Shown here in pieces: positions 1 through 8,504 of a stretch of 64,000 bases of DNA; within the stretch, counting starts at the first letter, position 1, and each line of letters starts with the position of its first letter. The DNA is taken from contig JAUMVJ010000002.1 of NCBI GenBank assembly GCA_030530215.1, positions 1 through 64,000 on the forward strand, written 5' to 3'. The position numbers were made by a program, and so were the translations under genes. The notes beneath the pieces were generated by a model. That model did not search any database and was not told the DNA's origin. It was given only the letters and a program-made list of their open reading frames with translations. Source of the DNA: Coriobacteriia bacterium. Lineage in GTDB: Bacteria > Actinomycetota > Coriobacteriia > Coriobacteriales > Eggerthellaceae.

Positions 1-62
1 TCGTGGGCGGCAAGACCTACTACTCCGGCTGGTCCGCCAAGAAGGCCGTGAAGACTAAGTAG
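1..62 (+). CDS. C-terminal fragment of a secreted/surface protein (5' end outside window)
   Basis: Only the last 19 full codons are visible (codons from base 3), ending in TAG at 60-62. The residues read VGGKTYYSGWSAKKAVKTK. Such a Gly/Tyr/Trp/Ser stretch followed by a Lys-rich end is typical of the last strand of fibronectin-III-like or Ig-like domains that close many secreted proteins of Eggerthellaceae. The function cannot be given from so short a piece. A strong hairpin 67 bases downstream ends the transcript. Confidence 0.6.
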   Translation, partial: VGGKTYYSGWSAKKAVKTK

Positions 63-128
63 CCGCTTTCGGCGCGCAACATATGCGGCGGCCGCGGCCC
101 CTTGCGGGCGTCGCCCGTTACGCTGTTC

Positions 129-157
129 AGAAGCCCAGGTCAGCAACCTGGGCTTCT
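129..157 (+). terminator. Hairpin terminator after the first gene
   Basis: A perfect 12-bp stem (129-140 with 146-157) closes a 5-base loop. A weak T-run (TTCTTCAT) follows. It lies just downstream of the truncated first gene. Confidence 0.7.
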
Positions 158-293
158 TCATGCGCTCACTCCTTCAGCATTTTTATGCGGGCTTCTGGCG
201 AAGCCCTCTTTGTGGTTTTCAGAGCGACGCCCTCCAGGAGCCCCGTCTGCTGCTCCGTGGCTGTCCCATTTCGCTGCAGCTTGCTCTTGAAAT

Positions 294-370
294 GGTCAAA
301 AGTCGCTTCCGAGGGAAGCCGGATCCGCGAAATGGGCCTCTTTTGGTCAGAAGTCCTCTCCGGGGGTAGA
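294..370. repeat. Two degenerate copies of a ~26-nt GGTCA repeat
   Basis: Bases 294-319 (beginning GGTCAAAAGTCGCTTCCGAG) and 345-370 (beginning GGTCAGAAGTCCTCTCCGGG) align without gaps to each other and to the left arm of the palindrome at 486-527. Shared positions are GGTCA-AA-TC followed by CC and a G-run. Confidence 0.55.
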
Positions 371-485
371 TTTTCGGGCCTCAACAGCGCTGAAAGGCGC
401 CCTGCCCCGCGCTTCCAAATTCTTGCACACCTCTGACCTGGGCTTTTATATTTTGCTCTAAGGATGAAATCTGTAAAACGAGCCG

Positions 486-527
486 ATTGGTCAGAACTCC
501 TACCCCGGGGTAGGAGTTTTGACCAAT
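486..527. repeat. 42-bp near-perfect palindrome
   Basis: The two 21-base arms (486-506 and 507-527) are reverse complements except for one G/T pair at 494/519, which would be a G-U wobble in RNA. The left arm starts ATTGGTCAGAACTCCTACCC. There is no loop, so the DNA could bind a dimer or extrude a cruciform, and the RNA could form a long hairpin. It looks like a mobile or repetitive palindromic element rather than a simple terminator, because no T-run follows. Confidence 0.75.
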
Positions 528-707
528 TGCAGCCCGATTTCGAACTCTGGCTCAAATTACGAACCCCAGTCCTATTCCGGGTGAGGCCTTGCCCGGACGG
601 CTGCCCCGACGCGGCGGCCCGTCCTCGCAAAGCCCCGATCACAGCGCCTGCAAGGGATCTTGACCGCCGCCCAAGGCGACGCTCAAGCGCAACTCTCCGC
701 GTTGACC

Positions 708-1979
708 CTAATCCTTCAACTCAAGACGGCAGATGTTTTCGATGTGCCCTGTATGCGGGAACATGTCGACAGGTTGGATGTCGGTGAGCTTGTAGCCGTT
801 CTTCACCAGGTGGTCTACGTCGCGTGCCTGCGTGTTGGGCCCGCAGCTGATGTAGACGATGCGCTGAGGCTTGAGCGCGCAGGTGACATGCAGGAATTCC
901 AGGCTCGAGCCTGCGCGCGGTGGATCCATGAACAAGACGTCGATTTGCCCGCCTTCGCGTGCTAGGCGCTGCATGAAGTCGCCGGCGTCTTGGGCGAAGA
1001 ACTCGGCGTTTTCTATTTTGTTGTGGTGCGCGTTGTTGCGGGCGTCTTTGATGGCTTCGGGCACTTTGTCCACGCCGATGACTTTGCCTGCACCAGGTGC
1101 TTCGCCAAGGCCCTTCGCGGCAACCAGCCCGATGGTGCCGGTGCCGCAGTAGGCGTCCATCACCACTTCGTTGCCGGTAAGCCCGGCAAGCTCGATGGCG
1201 CGTCGGTACAGAACCTCGGTTTGCGTGGCGTTAACCTGGTAAAAGCTGTGTGAGCTTATGCGAAAGCGCAGGCCGCACAAATCGTCCAGGATGAATCCCG
1301 GGCCGTACAGGCGCTGCTCGCCTTCGTTGCCTAGGATCACGTTGGTTTGGCGCGTGTTCACGTTTTGCACGATGGTGGTGATGCTGGGCACGCGCTTGCA
1401 AAGCTCGCGGCAGAAGGCCTTCGACGCAGGGAACTGCGCGCCGTTGGTCACCAGCGTTACCAAGATCTCGCCGGTGCTATGCCCAACGCGCACGATTGCG
1501 TGGCGCATGAAGCCTGAGCCCGTGTCTTCGTTGTAGGGCTCGATGCCGAACTTTGGCATCAGCTGCTTGATCGCCTGGATGATGCGCTTGGCTTCTTCGT
1601 TTTCCAGCAGGCAGCAGGAGCTGTCGATAATGCGGTGCGTGCCTTTGGCATACATGCCGCACAGGATCTCGCGTCGTGTCCCAGGCTTTGCCCCGCGTTT
1701 GCCACGAGCGCCCTTGCCCGCGGACTGGCCTTTGCCCTTACCGCTCGGGGCCGGGCGCTTGCCGGGCGCGAAGGGCGAGGCAACTTTGTTGCGATAGTGG
1801 TAAGGCTCGCTCATCCCGCAGATGGGGTGCAGCACGCAATCCTCGTCGGCAAGATCGTCGAACAGCTCCACAATGCGCGCTTGCTTTTCTTCAAGCTGCT
1901 TTTCGTAGGGGACGTCGATGGCATCGCAGGCGCCGCATAGCTGCGCCACTGCGCATTTACTCGCATTCTGTTTCGCCAT
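708..1979 (-). CDS. 23S rRNA (uracil-C5)-methyltransferase, RlmD/TrmA family
   Basis: The 423-residue product is a SAM-dependent RNA m5U methyltransferase of the TrmA/RlmCD type. N-terminal cysteines (CAVAQLCGACD and later HPICG) suit the family's [4Fe-4S] cluster. Motif I is DAYCGTGTIGL, motif IV is MDPPRAG, and the catalytic cysteine is in ISCGPNTQARD. A Lys/Gly/Ala-rich insert (APGKRPAPSGKGKGQS...) sits after the cluster region. I chose the ATG at 1979 because GGAGGAG lies just upstream; a longer frame to 2027 lacks such a site. Whether it modifies 23S rRNA or tRNA cannot be told from sequence. Confidence 0.88.
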   Translation of the reverse strand: MAKQNASKCAVAQLCGACDAIDVPYEKQLEEKQARIVELFDDLADEDCVLHPICGMSEPYHYRNKVASPFAPGKRPAPSGKGKGQSAGKGARGKRGAKPGTRREILCGMYAKGTHRIIDSSCCLLENEEAKRIIQAIKQLMPKFGIEPYNEDTGSGFMRHAIVRVGHSTGEILVTLVTNGAQFPASKAFCRELCKRVPSITTIVQNVNTRQTNVILGNEGEQRLYGPGFILDDLCGLRFRISSHSFYQVNATQTEVLYRRAIELAGLTGNEVVMDAYCGTGTIGLVAAKGLGEAPGAGKVIGVDKVPEAIKDARNNAHHNKIENAEFFAQDAGDFMQRLAREGGQIDVLFMDPPRAGSSLEFLHVTCALKPQRIVYISCGPNTQARDVDHLVKNGYKLTDIQPVDMFPHTGHIENICRLELKD

Positions 1980-2225
1980 CGCTCCTCCTGAGACCCTTTG
2001 AAGCTCGATCTTCCTTCTTGGTTTCATCGTATTGTGTCACATGAAACCGTTCGCCGCCCGGCGAGTGGCGGGCTTTTTACCGCCTAACCCCCGGCATACC
2101 CTCCTTTAAAGAAATAAACGCGATTGAAACATCGTTGCGTTATTTTCGTTGCTGATAATGCAAAGCCAAGCATCCGGCAATCGGTTTGCTTGGAACGATA
2201 CGTCCAACATAAAGGAGCATGTTGC

Positions 2226-3083
2226 ATGAAGAACCTCGGTTACTACAAGGGTCAGGATGGCGTCGAGCACATCGGCGAGCTTGATGAGCTTGTTGTTCCC
2301 TTTAACGATCGCGTCCACTTCTTCGGCGACGGCGTATACGACGCTGGCCCGTCCCGCAACTACAAGATTTTCGCAATCGACGAGCATATCGACCGCTTCT
2401 TCAACAGCGCCGCACTGCTCGAGATCGAGATGCCCGTTACCAAGCAGGAGCTTAAAGATCTGCTTTGCGACCTGGTGAAGAAGGTAGACACGGGCGATCT
2501 GTTCGTGTACTACCAGGTCACGCGCGGTACCGGCATCCGCGATCACGCCTTCACCGAGGGTCCCGGCAACCTGTGGGTCATGCTCAAGCCTGCAAGCATC
2601 TCCGACGGTATCGAGCCCATCAAGCTCATCACCGCCGAGGACACCCGTTTCTTCCACTGCAACATCAAGACCCTGAACCTCATTCCTTCCGTCATGGCAA
2701 CCGAGAAGGCCAAGCGCGCAGGTGCCAAGGAAACGGTTCTTTATCGCCCCAACGGCGAGGTCACCGAGTGTGCACATAGCAACGTTCACATCATCAAGGA
2801 CGGCAAGCTCTACACGCATCCCTGCGACGAGCTCATCCTTCCCGGCATCGCTCGCGCTCACATCATCTCTGCTTGCAAGCGCCTGGGCATCGCCGTTTCC
2901 GAGACCGCATTTAGCCTGGACGACCTGTTCGACGCCGAAGAGGTTTTGGTTTCCAGCTCGAGCAACCTGTGCCTGCATGCCAACGAGATTGACGGCATCC
3001 CCGTGGGCGGCAAGCAGCCCGAGCTCATTGAGAGCATTCGCAAGGCCGTCATGGACGAGTTCCTGGCCGCAACCGAGGCATAA
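2226..3083 (+). CDS. dat: D-amino-acid transaminase (class IV PLP aminotransferase)
   Basis: The 285-residue protein belongs to fold-type IV PLP enzymes, which interconvert D-alanine and D-glutamate with their 2-oxo acids. The PLP lysine is in CNIKTLNLIPSVMA, close to the CDIKSLNLL of Bacillus D-amino-acid transaminases, and YYQVTRGTGIRDHAF matches their YFQITRG..R.HAF motif. That favours Dat over branched-chain transaminase or aminodeoxychorismate lyase, though the latter stay possible. Start ATG at 2226 has AAAGGAG ten bases upstream. The next gene starts nine bases after the stop, so the pair is an operon. Confidence 0.85.
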   Translation: MKNLGYYKGQDGVEHIGELDELVVPFNDRVHFFGDGVYDAGPSRNYKIFAIDEHIDRFFNSAALLEIEMPVTKQELKDLLCDLVKKVDTGDLFVYYQVTRGTGIRDHAFTEGPGNLWVMLKPASISDGIEPIKLITAEDTRFFHCNIKTLNLIPSVMATEKAKRAGAKETVLYRPNGEVTECAHSNVHIIKDGKLYTHPCDELILPGIARAHIISACKRLGIAVSETAFSLDDLFDAEEVLVSSSSNLCLHANEIDGIPVGGKQPELIESIRKAVMDEFLAATEA

Positions 3084-3092
3084 AGGAATACG

Positions 3093-3914
3093 ATGGCAAC
3101 GGTTGAAGACGTTATCCTGAGCTACTCGCGCCGCGGCATGACGCTGCTGCGCCCTTACTTGCCCAAGGATTATTGCGGCGAGGCTGCCGACGAGATTTTG
3201 TCCTGGGAAAAGGGCGGCACGGTTCTGCTTACCACGGGCTTTTTCGTGGCTGGCCAGCCCGAGACCGATGGCCCCGCGGGCACGGTCGCCCTGGCGCATG
3301 CGCTGCGTCGCTTGGGCTTTGTGCCGGTGTTCGTCTGCGAGGATTTCGGCCTGGATTATTTCGCCGACTTCGACGTCGAGGTGGTTACTCCTGAGGACGG
3401 CGAGGAGCGCTATCAGGAGATTTTGGACAAGCGCAACCCGGTGGGCATCATCGCCATCGAGCGCTGCGGCCTGAACGAGGACAACGACTACGCCAACATG
3501 CGCGGCGTTTCGGTTGCCCCGCTCACTTCAAAGGTCGACTACCTGTTCGAGCTTTCGCGTGGCAAGGTTCCCTCCATTGGCGTGGGCGACGGCGGCAACG
3601 AGATTGGCATGGGTTCGCTTTTGGACGAAATCCATGACGAATTGCCCATTCGTCCCTGTAAAACCCCTGTTGACAAGCTGGTTATCGCCACCGTTTCCAA
3701 CTGGGGCGCCTACGGCATCGTCGCGCGCTTGCAGGAAAAGACCCGTAAATCGCTTCTTCCGAGCTTCGTTGACGTGCGCTCGTATCTGCGCCACACCGTT
3801 AAGCTCGGCAGCGTCGATGGCGTGACGAAGGAAAACATCGTCGGCGTCGATGGTTTCTCGCTCGACGAGGAGGCTCGGGTTCTGAACGCGCTTGAGAAAG
3901 TAGCAAGCATTTAG
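3093..3914 (+). CDS. DUF4392 protein, probable D-glutamate cyclase domain
   Basis: The 273-residue protein matches the DUF4392 family, which forms the C-terminal half of the animal mitochondrial protein DGLUCY (D-glutamate to 5-oxo-D-proline). Recognisable stretches are LLTTGFFVAGQPETDGPAGT near residue 50, IGVGDGGNEIGMG near residue 165, and VSNWGAYGI near 200. It sits nine bases behind the D-amino-acid transaminase (site AAAGGAAT), so it likely acts on the same D-glutamate pool. A DUF1445 gene, the other DGLUCY half, lies at 21049 beside 5-oxoprolinase genes. Activity of the isolated domain is inferred. Confidence 0.8.
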   Translation: MATVEDVILSYSRRGMTLLRPYLPKDYCGEAADEILSWEKGGTVLLTTGFFVAGQPETDGPAGTVALAHALRRLGFVPVFVCEDFGLDYFADFDVEVVTPEDGEERYQEILDKRNPVGIIAIERCGLNEDNDYANMRGVSVAPLTSKVDYLFELSRGKVPSIGVGDGGNEIGMGSLLDEIHDELPIRPCKTPVDKLVIATVSNWGAYGIVARLQEKTRKSLLPSFVDVRSYLRHTVKLGSVDGVTKENIVGVDGFSLDEEARVLNALEKVASI

Positions 3915-4003
3915 CAGATACCTAGTAGGTACTTAGGGAAACTGATTAGCTGATCAACCAAGATTCCCTAACTCGTGCGTCCTGCTACTGGTTTTTCATG
4001 ATT

Positions 4004-4032
4004 GAGGGATCGTCGCTTAGCGGCGGTCCCTC
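4004..4032 (+). terminator. Terminator after the D-amino-acid operon
   Basis: A 13-bp stem (4004-4016 with 4020-4032, two G-U pairs) closes a 3-base TTA loop and is followed by TTGCTGTTT. Upstream, TTAGGGAA and TTCCCTAA (about 3932 to 3971) form a second, longer inverted repeat. Confidence 0.75.
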
Positions 4033-4155
4033 TTGCTGTTTGGGCTTACGGTACTGTGGGAAAACGGCAGCAACCTGATTGCCGATAGCGGGATGTGGTT
4101 TTTCGTTTTATGCTTCTAGTGTTTGTTGGTTAACGAAGACCGAGAGGGGGCTTGC

Positions 4156-6483
4156 ATGGGATTAGACCAGATATGGCTTAGCAACCTGGCGCCTATCTTT
4201 GACATCTGCTTTTTGTTCCTGCTGAACATGCGCAACAGGGTGCTCGATAAGCGTTCGCGTTGGATTTTCTATGCCATCCTGGCATCTGAGGCATTTGAGC
4301 TCTGTATTGCCAACGTCGAGATCTGGCTTGGCAGTCTTGAGTACCACACCGTCTGGCGCGACCTATGCAGCGCAACGGGTTACATCGTCCGCCCCCTTAT
4401 CCTTATGTTGTTCGTGCTTATGCTTGCCCCGAAGAAGCGCACGAAACTGCAAAACTGCCTGCTCTATCTCCCAATGGCGCTTGATGTGCTCGCAGCTGTT
4501 TCGGTCTTCTTCACCGGCATCGTCTACTCTTACGACGCAAGCAACACCTTCGTCCGCGGCCCGCTGGGGCTCTTTCCTATCTTCATCGTCGTCGTGTACA
4601 TGATCATGCTGGTTGCCGTGGTGGGGCGAAGGGAAATGCATCCCCACTTCGACTTTGGCCTCACGGTGCTCGCCGTGCTCTACATGGCAATTTCGATGGG
4701 GGCCGAAACGCTGTTTAACGTGACCAACGTCGGCCGCACCGCCATGGTCTACAGTACGATGTTCTATTTCTACCTCTATCAGACGAGTGTCCTGCGGCGC
4801 ACTCTGCATGCTGAGCAGGAGAATGCTTCGCTTAAGAAGGCGCTCTTCGAGGTGGATAAGGCTCGGCGTGAGTTGCTTCAAAGCAAATCGGTGACGCAGG
4901 CTTTGGGCGAGGATTATCTCAGCATTCTGCTCATCAACCTTAAAACAGGCTCCGTTTCGCCTGTAAAGCTTGAGGAAAGCTACCTTGGCGCAGACATTGC
5001 CCAGGCGCTAGAACAGAAACTTCCTCTTAGCCAGATCATGGAGCTTTACGTGGAGAGCTTCATCGTAGACGACGAGCGCGAGGATTTCCTGCGTGAGTTC
5101 GATCCCGCAAAGGTTCTTGAGCAGCTTCAGAACGCCCAGAGCTTCACGAAGCGATTCCACTTCAACTCCGGGGAAGCCACGTCGGCGGTTGAGATTCACG
5201 TCATGAGCTTGGAGGAGAACGGCGAAGGCGGCGTCGTTGTTGGCCTGCGCAATGTTGATGAGCTTGAGCGCGAGGAGCGCAGGCGCATGGAGACGCTGCT
5301 GGCCGCCAAGCGCGAGGCCGACCGCGCCAATGCTGCTAAGTCTAACTTCCTAAGTCGCATGAGCCACGACATCCGCACGCCCCTCAACGGCATCATCGGC
5401 CTACTCGAGATTAATAAGGCGCATGCCGACGACACCGAGCTCGTTGCCGAGAATCAGGGCAAGATGCGCGTGGCGGCAGAACACCTGCTTTCGCTCATCA
5501 ACGACGTGCTTGAAATGAGCAAGCTCGAGGACGATAAGATAGAGCTTACTTGCGAGCCGTGCGACCTCAACGATATCTCGCTTACCATTAGCACCATCAT
5601 GAAGACCAAAGTCTCGCAGGAAGGGCAGACCCTCAAGCGCGGCAAGCTCGAGATCCCCGTGCGCTACGTGTACACGAGCCCGCTGCACCTGCGCCAGATC
5701 TTCCTGAACATCTATAGCAACTGCGTGAAGTACAACAAGCCGGGCGGATCGATTACCACCTCTACCGAGTGCCTTTATCACGACGCTAAGCGAGTAAGCT
5801 ATCGCTGGACCATCAGCGACACGGGCATCGGTATGAGCCCGGAGTACCTTGAGCGCATCTTTGAGCCGTTCACCCAGGAGGGTGACACGGTGAGCGTCCG
5901 TACGGGATACCAGGGCACCGGCCTTGGCATGTCCATTGTGAAGAAGATCGTAGACCGCATGGGCGGCACTATCGAGGTCAGCAGTGTGAAGGGCGAGGGT
6001 AGTACTTTTGTTGTCGCCATTCCGTTTGAGGTGGCACCGGCTCCCGAGCCGTGTGAACTCGCAAGCAGTGAAGCCGCAAGCATCGAGGGCTTGAGTATCC
6101 TGCTGGTGGACGATAACGAGCTCAATATCGAGATCGCCAAAACCCTTATGGAATACGCGGGTGCCATGGTTGCCACAGCCAAGGACGGTTTGGCTGCCGT
6201 GCAGCTGTTCGAGGAAAGCAAGCCCGGGCAATTCGACGCCGTTCTTATGGACGTGATGATGCCAGAGATGAACGGCTTTGACGCCACGCGTGCAATTCGT
6301 TCTTTGGATCGCGAGGATGCTGCAAGCGTGCCTATTATCGTCACGACGGCTAATGCCTTCACCGAGGACGCGCAGAAGTGTTTCGATGCCGGCATGGATG
6401 CCCATTTGGCAAAGCCTCTCGATATAGCCAAACTTATCGAGACCGTTAGCACTTGCGTAACCGAGAGGCGCGCAAGCAAATAG
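4156..6483 (+). CDS. Hybrid sensor histidine kinase/response regulator
   Basis: The 775-residue protein starts with several hydrophobic segments (about residues 8-215) that form a membrane sensor. A PAS-like linker, HisKA, HATPase and receiver domains follow. The phosphoacceptor is His404 in SHDIRTPLNG; ATP-binding boxes are NCVKYNKPGG, DTGIGMSPE and GTGLGMSIV; the receiver aspartate is Asp699 in VLMDVMMPEMNG, with the switch lysine in AHLAKPL. ATG 4156 follows GAGAGGGGG; a TTG further up is less likely. No separate regulator gene lies nearby, so the output is unknown. The N-terminal helices match no sensor domain I can name. Confidence 0.9.
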   Translation: MGLDQIWLSNLAPIFDICFLFLLNMRNRVLDKRSRWIFYAILASEAFELCIANVEIWLGSLEYHTVWRDLCSATGYIVRPLILMLFVLMLAPKKRTKLQNCLLYLPMALDVLAAVSVFFTGIVYSYDASNTFVRGPLGLFPIFIVVVYMIMLVAVVGRREMHPHFDFGLTVLAVLYMAISMGAETLFNVTNVGRTAMVYSTMFYFYLYQTSVLRRTLHAEQENASLKKALFEVDKARRELLQSKSVTQALGEDYLSILLINLKTGSVSPVKLEESYLGADIAQALEQKLPLSQIMELYVESFIVDDEREDFLREFDPAKVLEQLQNAQSFTKRFHFNSGEATSAVEIHVMSLEENGEGGVVVGLRNVDELEREERRRMETLLAAKREADRANAAKSNFLSRMSHDIRTPLNGIIGLLEINKAHADDTELVAENQGKMRVAAEHLLSLINDVLEMSKLEDDKIELTCEPCDLNDISLTISTIMKTKVSQEGQTLKRGKLEIPVRYVYTSPLHLRQIFLNIYSNCVKYNKPGGSITTSTECLYHDAKRVSYRWTISDTGIGMSPEYLERIFEPFTQEGDTVSVRTGYQGTGLGMSIVKKIVDRMGGTIEVSSVKGEGSTFVVAIPFEVAPAPEPCELASSEAASIEGLSILLVDDNELNIEIAKTLMEYAGAMVATAKDGLAAVQLFEESKPGQFDAVLMDVMMPEMNGFDATRAIRSLDREDAASVPIIVTTANAFTEDAQKCFDAGMDAHLAKPLDIAKLIETVSTCVTERRASK

Positions 6484-6607
6484 GATAGGCCACGAACGGG
6501 GCGCACGTGGGGGCAGGCGCACGCGTGCGCTGGGAGACGCCGATGCGACCACCTGTTGTTTTCCTAAGCTGGGTTTTAGCCGAGTATAGACGTGGGTTTG
6601 ATTTTTT

Positions 6608-6632
6608 GCCCGGCTTTTTGTCGGGCTTTTTG
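6608..6632 (+). terminator. Terminator after the sensor kinase
   Basis: GCCCG (6608-6612) pairs with CGGGC (6622-6626), and a T-run follows directly. Confidence 0.7.
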
Positions 6633-6653
6633 TACAAATGAGCCCATTTTTTA

Positions 6654-6684
6654 ATTAAAACCTAGCGATCTGATAGGTTTTAAT
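6654..6684. promoter_or_regulatory. Palindromic operator candidate upstream of cysE
   Basis: A perfect 10-bp inverted repeat, ATTAAAACCT (6654-6663) and AGGTTTTAAT (6675-6684), surrounds the core ACCTA-N9-TAGGT (6660-6678). It lies just upstream of a likely -10 box TATAGT at 6707-6712, so a protein bound here would touch the -35 region. A site with the same ACCTA-N9-TAGG spacing precedes thrH at 36959. Confidence 0.6.
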
Positions 6685-6706
6685 CTGAAATCCCTCAATT
6701 TGGTGG

Positions 6707-6712
6707 TATAGT
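6707..6712 (+). promoter_or_regulatory. -10 element (TATAGT) of the cysE promoter
   Basis: TATAGT lies in GGTGGTATAGT, and the same eleven bases precede thrS (TATAGT at 27001-27006). The -35 region is weak (CTGAAA). The leader to the cysE start is about 105 bases. Confidence 0.5.
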
Positions 6713-6823
6713 CGCGCAAGAGAAGAGGAAGGCGCTCGCGCGGTGTTTGTGCTGGCATCCGCGCCGACCGTCTAACAAAGGCTTTAAGCTCTGCGTTGAG
6801 CAGCTGAAACGAAGTGAGGAACT

Positions 6824-7720
6824 ATGCTCAAAGACAACCTCGATCGCAACGTGGCAGCGATTTCCGCAAATTATGATTCGTCCGATGAGATCTTTTTCGG
6901 TAAGCCTGACAGGCATTTTCCTCGCCGCGGCGAGATTATCCGCATGATCAAGGACATCAGGGTTCTCTTGTTCCCTGGCTATTTCGGCGATGAGTCCATC
7001 AGCAACAGCGACCCGACCTATTTCATCGGTGAGACGCTGATTCGCGTTAACCACATCCTGCGCACCCAGCTGCGCGAGGCCTTCATGTTCCGCGACGGCG
7101 ACAAGCTCAGTGCCGAGGAAATTGCAGCAAAGGTCGACGAAGTTGCCCAGGCCTTTATCAATCGCCTGCCCGAGCTGCAGCTTTTGCTCTTGAAGGACGT
7201 TCAGGCGGCCTTCGACGGCGACCCCGCCGCTCAGAGCAAGGAAGAGATCATCCTTACCTATCCGGGCACCTTCGCCATCTTTGTTTACCGCTTGGCGCAT
7301 GAGCTTTACGTACAGAAGGTGCCCCTGATCCCTCGCTTGATGACGGAATACGCTCACTCCAAGACGGGCGTCGACATCAATGCCGGTGCACAGATTGGCG
7401 AGTACTTCTTCATCGACCATGCAACGGGCGTCGTCATCGGTGAAACCACCATCATCGGCGATCATGTGAAGGTGTATCAGGGTGTGACGCTTGGCGCGCT
7501 TTCCACGCGCAAGGGTCAGCTGCTTGCGGGCATTAAGCGTCACCCAACTATCGAGGACAACGTGACCATCTACTCCAACGCGAGCGTCCTTGGCGGCGAG
7601 ACCGTGGTGGGCGAGGGTTCGACCATTGCCGGCGGCGCTTTCGTCACCGAGTCGGTGGGCCCCAATTCGCGTGTTGCGAATAAAGTGGAGGTTACCGTTC
7701 GCGAGCCCAAGAAGAATTAA
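6824..7720 (+). CDS. cysE: Serine O-acetyltransferase
   Basis: The 298-residue protein makes O-acetyl-L-serine from L-serine and acetyl-CoA, the first step of cysteine synthesis. An alpha-helical N-terminal domain (about residues 1-165) is followed by left-handed beta-helix hexapeptide repeats: GVDINAGAQIGEYFFIDHAT, GVVIGETTIIGDHVKVYQGV and HPTIEDNVTIYSNASVLGGE. The DHATG and ETTIIGD motifs are characteristic of the EpsC/CysE type. Its start has GTGAGG upstream. It is transcribed alone between two terminators. The palindrome near its promoter suggests regulation by a cysteine or serine signal, which is inference. Confidence 0.92.
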   Translation: MLKDNLDRNVAAISANYDSSDEIFFGKPDRHFPRRGEIIRMIKDIRVLLFPGYFGDESISNSDPTYFIGETLIRVNHILRTQLREAFMFRDGDKLSAEEIAAKVDEVAQAFINRLPELQLLLLKDVQAAFDGDPAAQSKEEIILTYPGTFAIFVYRLAHELYVQKVPLIPRLMTEYAHSKTGVDINAGAQIGEYFFIDHATGVVIGETTIIGDHVKVYQGVTLGALSTRKGQLLAGIKRHPTIEDNVTIYSNASVLGGETVVGEGSTIAGGAFVTESVGPNSRVANKVEVTVREPKKN

Positions 7721-7741
7721 ACTGCGCATAGCGCAAAATCG

Positions 7742-7775
7742 AATGCCACGTGTGAGCTTCGCGCCGCGTGGCATT
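7742..7775 (+). terminator. Terminator after cysE
   Basis: AATGCCACG (7742-7750) pairs with CGTGGCATT (7767-7775), followed by TTGCTTTT. Confidence 0.75.
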
Positions 7776-7946
7776 TTGCTTTTAAGGGCAAGCGGCTATA
7801 TCGAGCTAGGCTGGGCTCCGCTCTTCGTCTTTTGCTGCAGGCGAACGGCTTTTTGCTTGGGCGGGGTGCGCGTATGTGGTGCGTGGCAGTTTACTCTTGC
7901 GTCGCACGCTTGCTTGACGGTATTTGATAGTGGGTAAGGATTGGTT

Positions 7947-8396
7947 ATGGATCGCGATTCGATGTTCGGCTTGACCGAGGAAGACTACGGCTACGACGAC
8001 GATGACGAGGCCTTTGAGCAATACGGTCTGTTCACCAGCTCAGCGATGTTTTCCGGCGCGGGCTACAAAGGATACTCCGGCGCCGACGTGGTAACCAAGC
8101 CTTCGATGGCCGCGGCTTATCAGCAGGATGCCGGCGGCTCTTCTGCGGGTGGCTACATGACGCCGGAAATGGCGCTTGAGCAGGCGGCCATGGCGCATGA
8201 GGAAGCCGAGTGGGCGGCCTCGGAACTTGCCGGTGCGCGCCTGGTTAACGCAGGTGGGGGAAGCGAAGGCGCAACGAGCGGCCTTTCGTCTTTTTTCGGT
8301 GCCGCTGCATCGCGCGATGCTTCCGGTATGTCCGAGGAAGATTACTGGGCCGACGAGGATGAGCAGGCGCTCCTGTTCGGTTTCGGGGAGTTTTAG
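7947..8396 (+). CDS. Hypothetical acidic protein with related N- and C-terminal ends
   Basis: I do not recognise this 149-residue protein. It is rich in Asp, Glu, Ala, Gly and Tyr with almost no basic residues and no signal peptide or membrane segment. Its ends resemble each other: FGLTEEDYGYDDDDEAFEQY near residue 5 and GMSEEDYWADEDEQALLFGF near residue 127 share an S/T-EEDY-acidic-hydrophobic pattern. The middle has Ala/Glu-rich helical stretches (MALEQAAMAHEEAEWAASEL). ATG 7947 fits the GTAAGG site better than the in-frame TTG at 7941. It stands alone between cysE and the convergent exporter gene. Confidence 0.7.
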   Translation: MDRDSMFGLTEEDYGYDDDDEAFEQYGLFTSSAMFSGAGYKGYSGADVVTKPSMAAAYQQDAGGSSAGGYMTPEMALEQAAMAHEEAEWAASELAGARLVNAGGGSEGATSGLSSFFGAAASRDASGMSEEDYWADEDEQALLFGFGEF

Positions 8397-8504
8397 CTAA
8401 TTTGTTCTGGGCGATGTTGGCGGCAGGGCCGCTGCGTCCCTGGGGCTCAAAGCGCGAAAATACTGGATTTTATGCGGGGCTGCAGCTGTGCGGCCTCGTT
8501 TCGT

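Larger units (their letters stand above)
160..707. other. Gene-free spacer with repeated GGTCA-type elements
   Basis: About 550 bases between two genes hold no credible coding frame. The small open frames here lack ribosome binding sites and recognisable products. The stretch contains three related copies of a GGTCA(G/A)AA-type element, one of them a long palindrome, listed separately. Confidence 0.6.

Noticed and set aside
166-642. 158-codon minus-strand frame in the first spacer
   Set aside because: It has no ribosome binding site or family and contains the palindromic repeats, so it is more likely chance.
2106-3299. 397-codon frame antisense to the D-amino-acid transaminase
   Set aside because: It overlaps two well-supported genes that have ribosome binding sites, and its product has no recognisable motif.
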